Source: Ipomoea triloba (Eukaryota > Streptophyta > Magnoliopsida > Solanales > Convolvulaceae). Taken from it: a stretch of 64,000 bases of DNA. Positions 44,114-56,149 of this stretch are shown one piece after another (within the stretch, counting starts at the first letter, position 1; the number at the start of each line of letters is the position of its first letter). The stretch is from positions 20,149,068 through 20,213,067 of the forward strand of contig NC_044919.1 of NCBI RefSeq assembly GCF_003576645.1, written 5' to 3'. The notes beneath the pieces were generated by a model. It saw only the letters and a program-made list of their open reading frames with translations, was not told where the DNA came from and did not search any database. A program made the position numbers and the translations under genes.

Positions 44114-45314
44114 CATTTGTAAAAACAATCTAAATGTTGTGCATTATTGCCTATATTGTAACGTGGGTCACTAACATACAAGTTAATTTTAGATATACGA
44201 TATACTTTTTTTTTTTTGAAAATTCTTTCATAATGTATTGCATGTTTATTTTGTGTGCACTACCTAAAAATAAATATTTAGTACACTAAATTAAAAATGA
44301 ATCTTTAGTATATTAACAATAAGTATTTATCAATAATTCATCTTAAAATATGGACCATGGTTTAGTTGTGGGAAATCTTAAAGAAAAAAGATTATGATGC
44401 TTTAGAGGCAATATATTGTTTTCATATATTCTTCTTGCTTAGCTTACTGGCAAATTATACCGTGCACCACGTACGTAAACGACGTCGTTTTGAGCATTGT
44501 AAATTAACCATGCCTTTTTTTGGAAATCACGTTTCCCGTTTCGCCGGTCTGTGTATTTATGTTAATATTATGTGTATTCTAGGTAATCGTTCTGTGTATT
44601 TCAGGCAATCAATCTTTGTATTCTAGGCAACCGTTCTGTGTATTCATGTTAGTAACACATGTTGTGATGTGTTTGTGCATTCGAATGTTTAGGAGGATGA
44701 GTTCTGTGTATTTTGTGTCAATATTATGTGTATTCATGTTATTAACACATGTTGTGATGTGTTTGTGCATTCGAATGTTAGGAGGATGATTTTTGTGTAT
44801 TTTGTGTCAATATTTTGTGTATTCTGGGCAAATATTCTGTGTATTCTAGGCAAACGTTCTGTGTATTTTAGATAATGATTATGTGTATTATAGATAATGA
44901 ATTCCCTGTAGTCATTCGCGCCCGCGTCCACTAACATCAAAACGACATCGTTTTGAACCAAGGTGTGCATTGCTATGTGCACCGTGGTCCACGATATAAG
45001 GATTTCACCATAGATACCAATTGTGGCGTACATCTCCTAACATAAATAGCCCAAAACATTCGCTGAACCAACGCAATGAGAAAGTAGTCAAGAACTATGT
45101 ACGTAAGAAAGTATGCTATAAAACATGGATTGCCTCGAGTACGGACAAAAAAATTCAAGTAAAGATATATTTTGAAAGCCCACACGGATCTCTAAACTTC
45201 AAAGGTTGGCTCCGTTTGGTCTACGTAATATATTTATGGAATGTTGTTAAATTATGTGATTGTAATTAAAAGTATTTTATTAGTCAATTCAACTTATTAT
45301 TATTATTATTATTA
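44114..45314. other. Intergenic with TGTGTATT minisatellite
   Basis: Between 44550 and 44900 the phrase TCTGTGTATTCTAGGCAA and variants recur about ten times. A roughly 115-bp block with CACATGTTGTGATGTGTTTG is tandemly duplicated (44646-44790). AAACGACGTCGTTTTGA (44478) and its variant (44938) flank the region, so it may be one repeat-rich MITE. Ends in (TTA)n. Confidence 0.55.
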
Positions 45315-45329
45315 CTAGTATTTTCGCCC

Positions 45330-46120
45330 GTGCGTTGCACGGAATGAATTTGTTATAATACTTTAAGAATATTTGGATCGATATACAATTACATAAATTA
45401 TAACATCGAATATTATATAGCGCAATTGATGAAATTAGTTGGATTGATTATGTTTTCTGATGTTTTCTTTGCTTGAATTAGAACAAATAATTGTTCAATT
45501 ACCCGTCCGATTCACGGATAAATTTTTGTATTATTTATTTAAATAATAAAACTAAAGATAAAATTATTTAAAAAAAAAAATAATATTGAACATGTACATT
45601 TATTTGATTATAAGATTAGTGCAAAAGTATCACTCAATTAATTGAATAATATATGACTTGTTTGTTTACAATTATCTTAAAAAGATCTATATTTAATATA
45701 ACTTAAGTAATTATATTATTACAAAAATAAATATAGAAAAATGAGAAATAATTTAACTTTAATTATTACGGAGTATACAAATAAATTCAACGACCAATAT
45801 TTAGCTTAATTACCATAATAATTATTAGACAATTATTATTAGTCAATTACACTAAATTAATTATTTTTCATTAATAGGAATATCAATTCGTATATACAAA
45901 AATTATTATTATTATATATTAAATATGTTCAATTTTCTGCAGTGTTCATGTCACACGTGTACTAATTAATTTGATCAACGACATCTAAAGTTGGTGAGAG
46001 AATTGCTCAACCTTCTAGTTAATAAATATTAATTATTATGGAGTACTATTTATTAATATATAATTAATAATTAATATAATTAATTAATTAATATTTAATT
46101 TATATAATTATAATAATATA
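45330..46120. other. AT-rich Helitron interior
   Basis: No coding sequence; very AT-rich with repeated AATTAATTATT motifs. Confidence 0.6.
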
Positions 46121-46130
46121 ATTGCCGATT

Positions 46131-47640
46131 ATATTTCCAATGAAATATTAATATATTCATTTTATTTTTCCTAATATTTTAATTTCCTTTTGAATATATT
46201 CATTTCCTTTTTCCTTTATAAAATGAATTATTGATTGTCATTCATTTTTCCTTCATAATTTTTTCCTAATATTTCATTTGTTGGTTACTAATTCTTTTGT
46301 AGGGAAAGCTGCTATATTTCCAGTGAAATATTAATATATTTATTTTGTTTTTCCTAATATTTCATTTGCTTTTAAATATATTCATTTCATTTTTCCTTCA
46401 TACAAAGAATTAATATTGATCTCCGTTCATTTTTCCTTCATAATTTTTCCTAATATTTCATTTGTTGGTTACTAATTTTTTCATATGGAAAGTTGTGTTA
46501 TATTTCCAGTGAATTATTAATATATTCCTTTCGTGTTTCCTAATATTTCATTTTCTTATAAATATATTTATTTCCATTTTCCTTCATAAAAAATTAATAT
46601 TCATTTCCATTCTTTTTTCCTTCACAATTTTTTCCTAATATTTCATTTGGTGGTTACTAATTTGTTTGTAGAGAAAGCCGTGTTATATTTCCAATGAAAT
46701 ATTAATATGTTCATTTCGTTTTTTCTAATATTTCATTTCCTTTTGAATATATTTATTTCATTTTTCCTTCATAAAAAGAATTAATATTATTTTACATTCC
46801 TTTTTCCTTTATAATTTTTTCCTAATCATTCCTTTGGTGGTTACTAATTTTTTCGTAGGAAAAAGTTGTGTTATATTTCCAGTGAAATATTAATATATTC
46901 ATTTCATTTTTCATAATATTCCATTTTCTTTTTAGTATATTCATTTCCTTTTTCCTTCATCAAAAGAATCAATATTGCTTTCCATCCATTCCTTTTTCCT
47001 GATAATAATTGTCAATTAATTGGCCTGATTCCTTGCCAATTAGTAAGAAAATATTAATAACAGATTCCCGTGTATATTTATTTTCTTTTTGTTCATAAAA
47101 ATTTATTATTAATTTCCATATGATTAAAAAGTAATATAATTATAAAAATATAATTGTTGAATATATTTTCAGTGAAATATTAGTTAATTCATTTTTTTCA
47201 TTCTAAATAATTAATATAATTATAATTATAATATAATTTTTGATTATATTTCCAGTAAAATATGAATATATTCATTTCCTTTTTCCTTCATATATTCATT
47301 TCCATTTCTTTTTTCCTTCATAATTTTTTGCTAATATTTCATTTCGTGGTTAATAATTTTTGCATAGGGAAAGTTGTGTTATATTTATAGCGAATTTTTA
47401 TTATTTATCTCCTTTTTCATTTGGTCTGATTCTTGTGCCAATTAGTTACATTAGTAACATAATATTAATAACAGATTTCCGTGTGTAATATTTATTTCCT
47501 TTTTCATTCATAAAAAGATTTTAATATTCATTTCCATATAATTAATAAGTAATATAATTATAAAAATATAATTTCCAATTATATTTCCAATGAAATATTA
47601 ATATATTCATTTTCTTTTTCCTTCATAAATATTAATATGA
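46131..47640. repeat. Diverged minisatellite, unit about 185 bp
   Basis: ATATTTCCAGTGAAATATTA begins units at 46131, 46314, 46500, 46685 and 46873 (spacing 183-188). More degenerate, irregular copies follow to about 47640. Each unit also contains TTTCATTTGTTGGTTACTAA. Confidence 0.85.
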
Positions 47641-48505
47641 TTAATGTAATTAAAATAATTTAATTGTCTCTTCTCAAAAAAAAAAAAAATTTAATTGTCA
47701 AAATAAATTCAATTTTTTTTGTTCAATTTTCAATCAAATATTAATATTAATTTACTTTTTCAAATGGATTAAATTCAGTGCCGTTTAATTTCCAGTTAAT
47801 TATTTTTTTAATATTCTTTTTTTGAACTATAATTTCACCTCTGAACATGGTATGAATATACGAATAAAACAACTACATATTTAAAGTAATGTAAAACCAT
47901 GAAATGTTAAGATTTAAACAAATTACACAAATTTAAAATTTGAAATCTTTAATGCCCAAAAACATAAAATGTCTATGATTTCAACAGGAAAATATTTTAT
48001 TAATTGCTTCTCAACTTTCACATCTCTTAACANCAAAAAAAAAAAAAAGAAGAGATAAGATAAGAACAGTAAAAAAAAAAAGTAAATATGTCACACTTTT
48101 ATGGAGAATGGTGGTTCTTCCTATGTACATTGATGCTTTCAGAAACGAAAAACAACAAACTAAGAGAGTATAAAATTGGTGGTGGTAGTTGGCTGGTTTT
48201 CTTCTTGTATTTATAGCCATAAAGAGATAGAGGTAGAGCTATTATTGGTAATTGGTAATAAATAAATGGAATTGTAAACAAATATATATTGGAATATATA
48301 ATATATATGGAATTCAATTATAATTAATAGAATTCCATACAATTATAACTAATATATTTTTATATATTATTATATAGATATAGATATAGATATAGATTAT
48401 TATTCTACCATAATAAATAAATAAATAAATCTATACCATAAACATTTGTCAGTGGTATTACATTAATGAACGTATATGTATACGTATATGTATTAATCTA
48501 TAAAA
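47641..48505. other. AT-rich sequence, no gene
   Basis: A- and T-homopolymer runs, N at 48033 and a (GATATA)n run near 48375. Minus-strand frames here are low-complexity. Confidence 0.6.
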
Positions 48506-48838
48506 TATAAATATAGGGAAAATCGCAGTTTTGGTCCCCCAATTAGTATCAATTCTGCAATGTTGTACTCATCTCCCAATTTGAACACATTTGGTCCCCC
48601 AGTTATTGACCCATTAGTCAATTTAGTCTCTCCGTCAGTTGACAACCGTGACCTCCGTTTAGACCATGGGTAATTAAGGAATNCATTACATTGAATATAA
48701 TACGCTACTTTCTTCCCCTTCCTCCGCCGAGTCGACCATTTCCGCCACCTCTGGACTTCAACCCTAAACCCGTATAACAGTTGTAACCCATTCGAAAAGA
48801 GCCGCCATTGACGCCATTGAGGACGCTATTGCTGAGCA

Positions 48839-51800
48839 ATGACTAGTAGGAGGATTAGTGGGTTTGATACTACTCCTACCTGTAAGTAATCGAACCTAAT
48901 TTTTTAGAACTATATGTTTGTTTGTTTTCTAGTTCGCATATGCAGTGTATATATATTGTCGGGTTCTTTATGTTAATGTTTGGTGGGGGCCTATGTTGGG
49001 TTCTTTATGTTAATGTTTGGTGGGGGCCTGTGTTGAATAGAAAAAGGGTAGAAAAAGGGGAAAAGCATACATTGTTGAATATAAAAAGGGGAAAGCATAT
49101 GGGGACCATTTTGTTGGGTTGTTATGTTAAACCAAACACACTGTCAATTTTTCAATAGTTCATTTAAAGCAGTGCATAAAGTCTGTGTTGTTATTGTTTT
49201 GTGGGGACCAATGGAATTTGCCTATTTGACTTGAAGTAGTTGTTAGGTACTGTAAATATTACTTCTTTTACTGTTTTGTATAGATGTTGGTGAAGAACCC
49301 TCTGTCTTTACCATAAAACTCCATATTGGTGGAGATTTAGTATGGCATCCAACCACTGGTTATAAGGATGGAGGAGTTGAGTACTTTGACCATTTCAACT
49401 GCCATGAGGGTAGTTTACTAGATTTAAGGAGAATGGTAAAGCAACTCAGGTTTTGTGATAAAAAGGTGCAGTTTTGGGTTCTGGTTAAGGGTAAGGGTAG
49501 AAAGAACTCAAGAAAACCTGAACTTAAGCCTTTAATAAATGATGCAGACATTGTCAATTTAGTTGGAGATGTTCCACCTAACAAGGAGTTAGATATTTTT
49601 GTTGAACATTTATTTGATGATCAATGGGATTACGATGTAGAGATATCTAGGGAATTGGGAGATGATTGCTTACTATATGATGAGAGTAGTGAGAATGAAG
49701 TTGAGGTTGAGCAAGAAAGTGAAAATGAAGTTGAGGAAGACAACCTTATAGACTCTGGGACTAGTTCTAAGCAGGTTAATCCTAAGACTGGGCTGGACTG
49801 TGATGAGGTACAGGAAGTTGATTGTGAATTGTCTGAAGAGGTGTTGAGGAGTTTGGAGAATTCAGATGACTCTGATGGGGAATTGAATGTACTGGAGAAT
49901 GTTTTCCAAGAGAGTGACCTTAAAAAAGAAGGCTTTAAGTTTGTGATTGGAATGATTTTCAAATCAGCAGATGAGTTTAAATGGGCTGTTAAGTATCATG
50001 AGGCAACAAGGAGAAAGGATATCCATTTTATAAAGAATGAAGGCAGGAGAGTAAGGGTGATTTGTAGACACAGTAGCATATGCAAGTGGACTATTTTTGC
50101 CTCAAGAAGCAATCCAGGAAGTCCATTTGCTGTTAAGACTTACTGTCCAGAGCACACATGTGGGGATCAAGATGAAAATAAAACAGTGAATTCTGGTTTT
50201 CTTGCCAAAATGTATAAAGATGACATCAAACTGAACACTGAATGGGGGAGAACACAGTTTCAAGAACATGTGAAGGCAAAGTTGAAATGTCATGTAAGTA
50301 AACACCAAGCTTATAGGGAAAAGCACAAGGTTCTAAAGCAACTAGAAGGGGATGATTCAGAGCAGTTCAAGCTACTTAACAGTTACTGTGATGAATTAAG
50401 AAGAAGCAACCCTAGAACTTATGTGAAGATGAAGGTTGACAGTGAGTTTAGTGTGAATGGAAGACCTAGGTTTCTGAGATTATATATTTGTTTTGCAGCC
50501 TGCAAAGAAGGATTTTTGAGGGGCTGTAGACCCTTTTTTGGGTTAGATGGTTGTCATCTAAAGGGTGCCCAGAAGGGAGGGCAGTTGTTGACTGCTGTAG
50601 GTGTAGATGGAGATAACAGCTTGTTCCCTATAGCCTTTGCTATTGTTGAGGGAGAATTAAAGGATAGCTGGACATGGTTTTTGGAGCAATTGGATAATGA
50701 TCTTGATATATCAAGTAATCCTAATGCTTAGACACTTATTTCAGACAAACAAAAAGGACTTATACCAGCAGTTGAAGGCATGTTTCCTGGAATGGAGCAT
50801 AGATTTTGTGTAAGGCATATGCATGCCAACTTTGTCAAGGATGGTTTCACTGGGAATGTACTGAAGCAAAAACTGTGGGCAGTGTGTAAAGCAACAACAG
50901 AGGCAGAGTACAAGAAGCAATTGGATGAATTAAAAGAGTTAAATGCTAAGGCTGCTGATTGGTTAGCTGCAAGAGATGCTAAACACTATTGTAAGGCATA
51001 TTTCAGTACATTTCCTAAGACTGACATGCTTTTGAACAATTTGTGTGAATAATGGAATAGCAGTATCCTAAATTTCAGAGACAAACCTATTTTAACACTG
51101 TGTGAGAGATTAAGAATCTACCTTATGACTAGAATGCAAAAAAATAGAGAAAGGTTGAAGAGTCATAGTATGAAGATTTGTCCCAAGATATGCAAGTTGA
51201 TTGAACAAGAAAAGGATAGGGCATCAAGATTCATTACTTATAAGTCTCATGAAAACATTTACCAAGTTGATGATGAGGACTTTAAGGCCTACAGGGTGGA
51301 TTTAATGAATAGAAATTGCAGTTGTAGAAGATGGGACCTCACAGGCATCCCTTGTAGTCATGCCATTGCAGCTATAAGAAAACAAAGAGAAAGTCCAGAA
51401 GACTATGTACACAACTGTTATACAGTGGAGGCTTATTTGAGAGCATATGAGCCTGCAATTCAGCCTATCCTATCTTCAGTGTTGTGGCCCAAGTCCAATC
51501 TTCCAGATCCACTCCCCCCAAAATATAAGGCACAACCCGGGAGACCTAAGAAAAAGAGAAAGATCAACCCAATTGAAGAAAGCAAGAAAGGTACCACTGA
51601 AATGAAGACAAGGAAAGTTGGGGAAGTGAAAAGGTGCACTGTTTGTGGAGTTCAAGGCCATAATAAAAAAACTTGCAAAGGACTCAATCCACAGGTATTT
51701 TGTAAGTTCAATATATGTTATTCATTCTGGCCATAAGAGATTTTATTATGATAATGTTATGGACTGCTTTTGACTGTTGTAGGGAACTGATATGGATGAG

Positions 51801-52189
51801 GTAATTGCTGGGGAGAGTGATGTAGGAATTGAAGGCCAGTTTGAGGATATAGCAGTTGAGACACAAGTCCCATCTTTTGTTCTTGAGGAGATGGTAAGTA
51901 CTAAACAAGTTTCATGAAATATTACTAGTATTATCTCAGTTCTAGTTACAATTTTTTTTTACTGAAATTTCAGGAGGTAATGAACTCTCAACCATCACAA
52001 GTAGTTCTGAACCAAGGCCCTCCAATGTCAAGCTTTATATCTTCTCAAATGCCAACTGGAAGTAGCAACCCCAGTGTCATCACAAGATTAGGGAGAAACT
52101 ATGTAACTGTGGCAACCCTACAACAATCAAAAGCAGTCCAGAGAGAAACCAGAAAAAAGAAAGCAATTGAAAAGAAGAAGCAAAACTGA
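48839..52189 (+). pseudogene. MULE transposase (mudrA-like), four exons, two in-frame stops
   Basis: Exons 48839-48881, 49284-51694, 51783-51893 and 51974-52189, all with GT-AG borders and consistent phase. Domain order: N-terminal PB1-like region (FTIKLHIGGDLVWHP), acidic linker, MuDR DNA-binding domain (GFKFVIGMIFKSADEFKWAV), then the MULE catalytic core. The core shows GCRPFFGLDGCHLKG and AVGVDGDNSLFPIAFAIVEG with two acidic residues. A SWIM finger (NRNCSCRRWDLTGIPCSHAI) and a CCHC knuckle (CTVCGVQGHNKKTC) follow, then a Gln/Lys-rich tail. Stops at TAG 50729 and TAA 51050 interrupt the core region; otherwise the frame is open. It would cut and join element ends; this copy needs another source of enzyme. 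Confidence 0.9.
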
Positions 52190-52239
52190 CATTGGTGTTG
52201 CCTGGAAGTTGGATGTATTGCAAATATTTTGAACACATT

Positions 52240-52860
52240 ATATTAGGGAAAACTGACATTTGGTCTGGTTTGGAGATTTGGAAATATTTTGTTAATATTA
52301 GATTAGGGAAAACTATGTCCCTTTGGTCTGGTTTGGTGATTTAGAAATATTTTTGTGAATATTAGATTAGGGAAAACTATGTCCCTTTGGTATGTGTTTG
52401 TAAACCAAGCTAATGTGTTAATGAATTGCTTTTGTCTAGTTTGTGGCTGTTGTTTTATTTGAATATGTTTGACAGGGTTGGTCATTTCTAAACACTAAAC
52501 CAAGCTGCAGTGTTAATGAATGAATTGCTTTTGGTTTGGTTTGTGGCAAATATTTTATTTGAATATGTTTGACAACTTTGGTCATTTCTAAAGACTAAAC
52601 CAAGCTGCAGTGTTAATGAATGAATTGCTTTTGGTTTTAAACCAAGCTGCAGTGTTAATGAATGAATTGCTTTTGGTTTGGTTTGTGGCAGCAGTGTTAA
52701 TGAATGAATTGCTTTTGGTTTGGTTTGTGGCAAATATTTTATTTGAATATGTTTGACAGCTTTGGTCATTTCTAAACACTAAACCAAGCTGCAGTGTTAA
52801 TGAATTGCTTTTGGTTTGGTTTGGTTTTAGTGGTTTTAAACAATACTGACAACTTTGGTA
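52240..52860. repeat. Tandem repeats between the convergent MULE genes
   Basis: TTAGGGAAAACTATGTCCCT-type units (three copies, 52243-52390) are followed by five or more copies of a block containing AAACCAAGCTGCAGTGTTAA and GAATTGCTTTTGGTTTGGTT (52430-52830). They occupy the shared 3' region of both genes. Confidence 0.85.
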
Positions 52861-53042
52861 AGCAAACTAATGTACTCTGTTAAACAATACTGACAGGAGT
52901 TTCAATATGTAAGCCAAGTAATGCAACATGCCATTCAACATAGAAGTTGAGTTGGTTTAGCAGTGTTCACCCACAAAAAAAAAAACACATTGCTTACATA
53001 GTGAAATGCTACATCACTACCACTACCACTAATGTTTCAATC

Positions 53043-53546
53043 CTAGTTGAGTTGGAAAAACTTTGGAGTTGGTTCACCAGTGTTCCCCCACACCTTCAAA
53101 CAAACAAGGGCAACTACAATTCCAACTGTAAACCCATAACAAAACTGAAATTTAGATTCCAACATCATCTTCTTAATCACACCATTGTCTTTCTCAATTA
53201 CAGTTTGTAGCCTTTTGATTTCATTGTCCTTCTTGTCCAACCTCTTCAACAACCCTCTAATAATTCTGGATACACGTTCGGAGACATCGGAGTCAATCCA
53301 TTCAAAAAACCAACAATTCCCATTACCCTGAAATTAAGGTATGGAGTTAAATTGTCATTCGAAACTTTCACAAATGGATTTAAAGTAAAATGCTTAAACT
53401 GTTATACTTACTCCATAATGTGGACAAGCTCTATATCTCTTCCCTGGATTGGCATCACTCCACGACATCTTTATCGGTGCCACTTCTCCGCACCAACAAC
53501 GCACTTCGGGCATCCATTGCGTTGATTTGATAGAGCTTGAAGACAT
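53043..53546 (-). CDS. GRF-type zinc finger, coiled-coil, membrane protein in MULE
   Basis: Two exons, 53546-53412 (45 codons) and 53327-53043 (94 codons plus stop), joined in phase 0 by a GT-AG intron. The 139-residue product is intact. Residues about 17-60 form a GRF zinc finger: RCWCGEVAP, then NPGKRYRACP, then GNCWFFEWID, with the finger split by the intron. A charged coiled-coil helix follows (LLKRLDKKDNEIKRLQTVIE), then a hydrophobic segment FTVGIVVALVCL likely to span a membrane, and a short tail. It starts about 105 bp inside the right TIR and converges on the transposase, the layout of maize MuDR mudrA/mudrB, though it is not related to mudrB in sequence. Function is unknown. Confidence 0.8.
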
Positions 53547-54129
53547 TGTCGAGCTTGGACCTGCTTCTATTCAAACGGGTTAGGGTTGAAATCCAATGGT
53601 TGCGAAAATGGTAGACTTGGCGGAGGAAGGGAAAAAATAAGTTTGCTTTTGTTCTAACTGGTTAGGGTTGAAGTCCAGAGGTGGCGGAAATGGTCGACTC
53701 GGCGGAGGAAGGGGAAGAAATAAGCGTATTATCTTCAAGGCAATGTGAAATTCCTTAATTACCCATGGTCTTAACGGAGGTCACGGTTGTCAACTGACGG
53801 AGGGACTAAATTGACTAATGGGTCAATAACTGGGGGACCAAATGTGTCCAAATTGGGAGATGAGTACAACATTGCAGAATTGATACTAATTGGGGAACCA
53901 AAACTGCGATTTTCCCTATAAATATACTATCATAATAATTTTATTTTTTGAAAAAATCATAATAATTAATTACCATAAACATTTTTCAGTGGTATTACAT
54001 TAATGCATGTATATGTATTAATCTATAAAATACAAATATACTATCATAATAATTTTTTTTTGATAAAACACTATCATAATAATTAGCATAATTACTAATA
54101 AGGAATTACCATAATTACTAATAACTAAT

Positions 54130-55937
54130 TGTTGGTCCCAAGGGGATGGGGTACAAGTCTAGAGGGGGGGGGGGGGNGGGGGGGGGGGGGTGAATAGACT
54201 TGTATAAGATTTTGCAAATCTTTTTCGACTTCTCGTGTGTATTGGACTTAGGATGTTTAGGTCCGATACCTCATAAGATGAAGACAAAGTTTTATGCGCA
54301 GCGGAAAGGTTATCCCCTTTTAGTTAGCATGAGTTTGAGTTAGTTCGAGAGGTGCGGTTATATGTAGTGCAGTTCGAGAGTTAGATAGCGAGAGATAAAA
54401 GCAGAAAGTAAATGCGAGAGAGATTTTTAAGTGGTTCGGCCAACCTGCCTACATCCACTCTTCTTCCAGAAACTCCCTGGAAGGATTGCACTAAAACTTC
54501 CCTTTTTAGTACAATATCGAGCGCTTGAGCTTTGATCACGAAGCCCGCCTCAAGCCTCAGGTTTTTCGCCCCGCTTCTTGTTACTCCACCTATCGAGCAC
54601 TTGAGCTTTGATCACCAAGCCCGCCTCAAGCCTCAGGATCTTCACAAGACAGCTCCTAGGTTACTCCGCCTCTCCTCAGGTTTTTCTCCCCGCTTCCAGT
54701 TACTCCACCTCTCGAGCAGTTGAGCTTTGATCACCAAGCCCGCCTCAAGCCTCAGGATCTTCACTAGACAGCTGCCAGGTTACTCCGCCTCTTCTTGCTT
54801 AATCCAAAGCAAGGACCTTTGGTTGTCACAGTTGAGTGTAACAAGCTCCAATCTGACCAAAAGCTATCGTTGAATCAACTTCGATGTAGAGCTGCTTCGG
54901 TCACCTTCTAGATGTATAGCAGTTTAAGCTTTGTAACTCTCTCAAACACTAAGATGTGTTTTCTCGCTATTTTGAATATCAGGATGATATTCCGGATTGA
55001 GCTCAGGCACTTGAACGTTTTAAATAGACACCTCTTAAGATTTTCAGAATGAACTTACTTCTTCTGACCAAGACTTCCCCCTCTCTCTTTTAACTTGTGT
55101 CTTCACGTCCTTTTTATATGAGAGTTAAGGAATAATTCCGTTGGAGGGAAAATTATTCCGTTTGAAATTTGTCTCCCATGATGTGTATGGGACTTGCATC
55201 GTTTCAGCATTTTTCATGGAGTGGTGGTCTTGTAACTTGAACCTTTTGTTTGGTAGTGGATATTCCATAATCCACTTTCTTGAGTCCATGCTCCACTTGC
55301 TACTTTTGGTAAAAGTTACTCTTTTTAAATTCCCATTGATCCTCGTTTTAGGGAATAAGACTAACTTTGGACTAGTGCACCTTCTATCCGTTTGTTGTGG
55401 AATTCTGATGTGGCATCCACTTCTGGCACCTCCTTAATATTTTATCTCCATGATATTCTTCTTCTCCAAACTTTATTCATGCTTCCTGACCGTCATTCAG
55501 CCTTTTGGAGAAATGTCAGTTTATCGAGACCAAGATTAATGTCTCGATTTTTTGATGTCTTGATCCCCATGTATCGAGAGATCTATCTCTCGAACTCTGC
55601 TTATGTCTCGAACTGGGTTATTGTATCGAGAGATCCTATCTCTCGGACTCTGCTTATGTCTCGAGACTTAGTTGATGTCTCGCAGACCCTTATTCCTCCA
55701 GTGTTGTCCCGTGCCTTCTTCTGATCTATCTATGGGATTACAACACGAGACTTTCTAAGATGTTCACACAAGTTTACCTTAAGCTTAAATATTTTCTGAG
55801 TTGAGCTCAAGTTACCCGGTTGTATTTTCGCTCTTAGTTTACTTGTCGAACTTACATTGATTCCTATCTTTCGAGACTTAGGGGATTCTAAGATACATTT
55901 TGGTATCATCAAAACCTAATACATTATGTTCCTAACA
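54130..55937 (-). mobile_element. Copia (SIRE-like) solo LTR with 5-bp TSD
   Basis: Ends TGTTGGTCCC and TTCCTAACA; CTAAT flanks both sides (54125-54129 and 55938-55942). It is the inverse of the LTR just before the primer site at 58102. It carries an expanded G tract with an N (54164-54190; only seven C in the other copy) and tandem units with TTGAGCTTTGATCACCAAGC (54520-54800). A TCTCGAGAC-rich stretch lies at 55510-55690. No internal region. Confidence 0.88.
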
Positions 55938-56110
55938 CTAATTACCAATCTATACTATATATAATATATTATGATTACCATAATTACTAATATTATGATA
56001 AAATAATATTAATTAATTATAATTAGAATAATAATTACCATATTACTAAAATGCCCCAACGTTTGGGCGGGAAATTTTTGAGAAGGATAATGCTTTTATA
56101 TATAGTATAG

Positions 56111-56111
<1 letters not shown>

Positions 56112-56149
<38 letters not shown>

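Larger units (their letters stand above)
48516..53916 (+). mobile_element. Two-gene Mutator-like element (MULE), 10-bp TSD
   Basis: Ends GGGAAAATCGCAGTTTTGGT and its inverse; the inverted repeats extend about 265 bp (48516-48780 with 53650-53916, still matching at CCGCCGAGTCGACCATTTCC). TATAAATATA flanks both sides exactly (48506-48515 and 53917-53926). Inside are a spliced mudrA-type gene on plus and a spliced GRF zinc-finger gene on minus, convergent, each starting 60-105 bp inside a TIR. About 850 bp of mostly repeat DNA separates their 3' ends. Confidence 0.93.
45315..56111 (-). mobile_element. Putative 10.8-kb Helitron carrying nested elements
   Basis: On the minus strand the 5' end is TCTATACTATATATAAAAGC at 56111 preceded by A. 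The 3' end at 45315 has hairpin CCGTGCAACGCACGG, then GCGAAAATACTAG followed by T. Outside both ends lies the same (TTA)n/(ATT)n tract, as expected for one insertion into a microsatellite. Removing the MULE (48516-53916) and the solo LTR (54130-55937) leaves about 3.6 kb of original sequence, mostly a minisatellite. No Rep/helicase ORF is visible. Confidence 0.65.

Noticed and set aside
46131..47640. A CRISPR-like array
   Set aside because: Units are about 185 bp, diverged and without short repeat/spacer alternation; a plant minisatellite.
49630..49962. Minus-strand 110-codon Ser-rich frame
   Set aside because: Antisense of the acidic linker of the MULE transposase.
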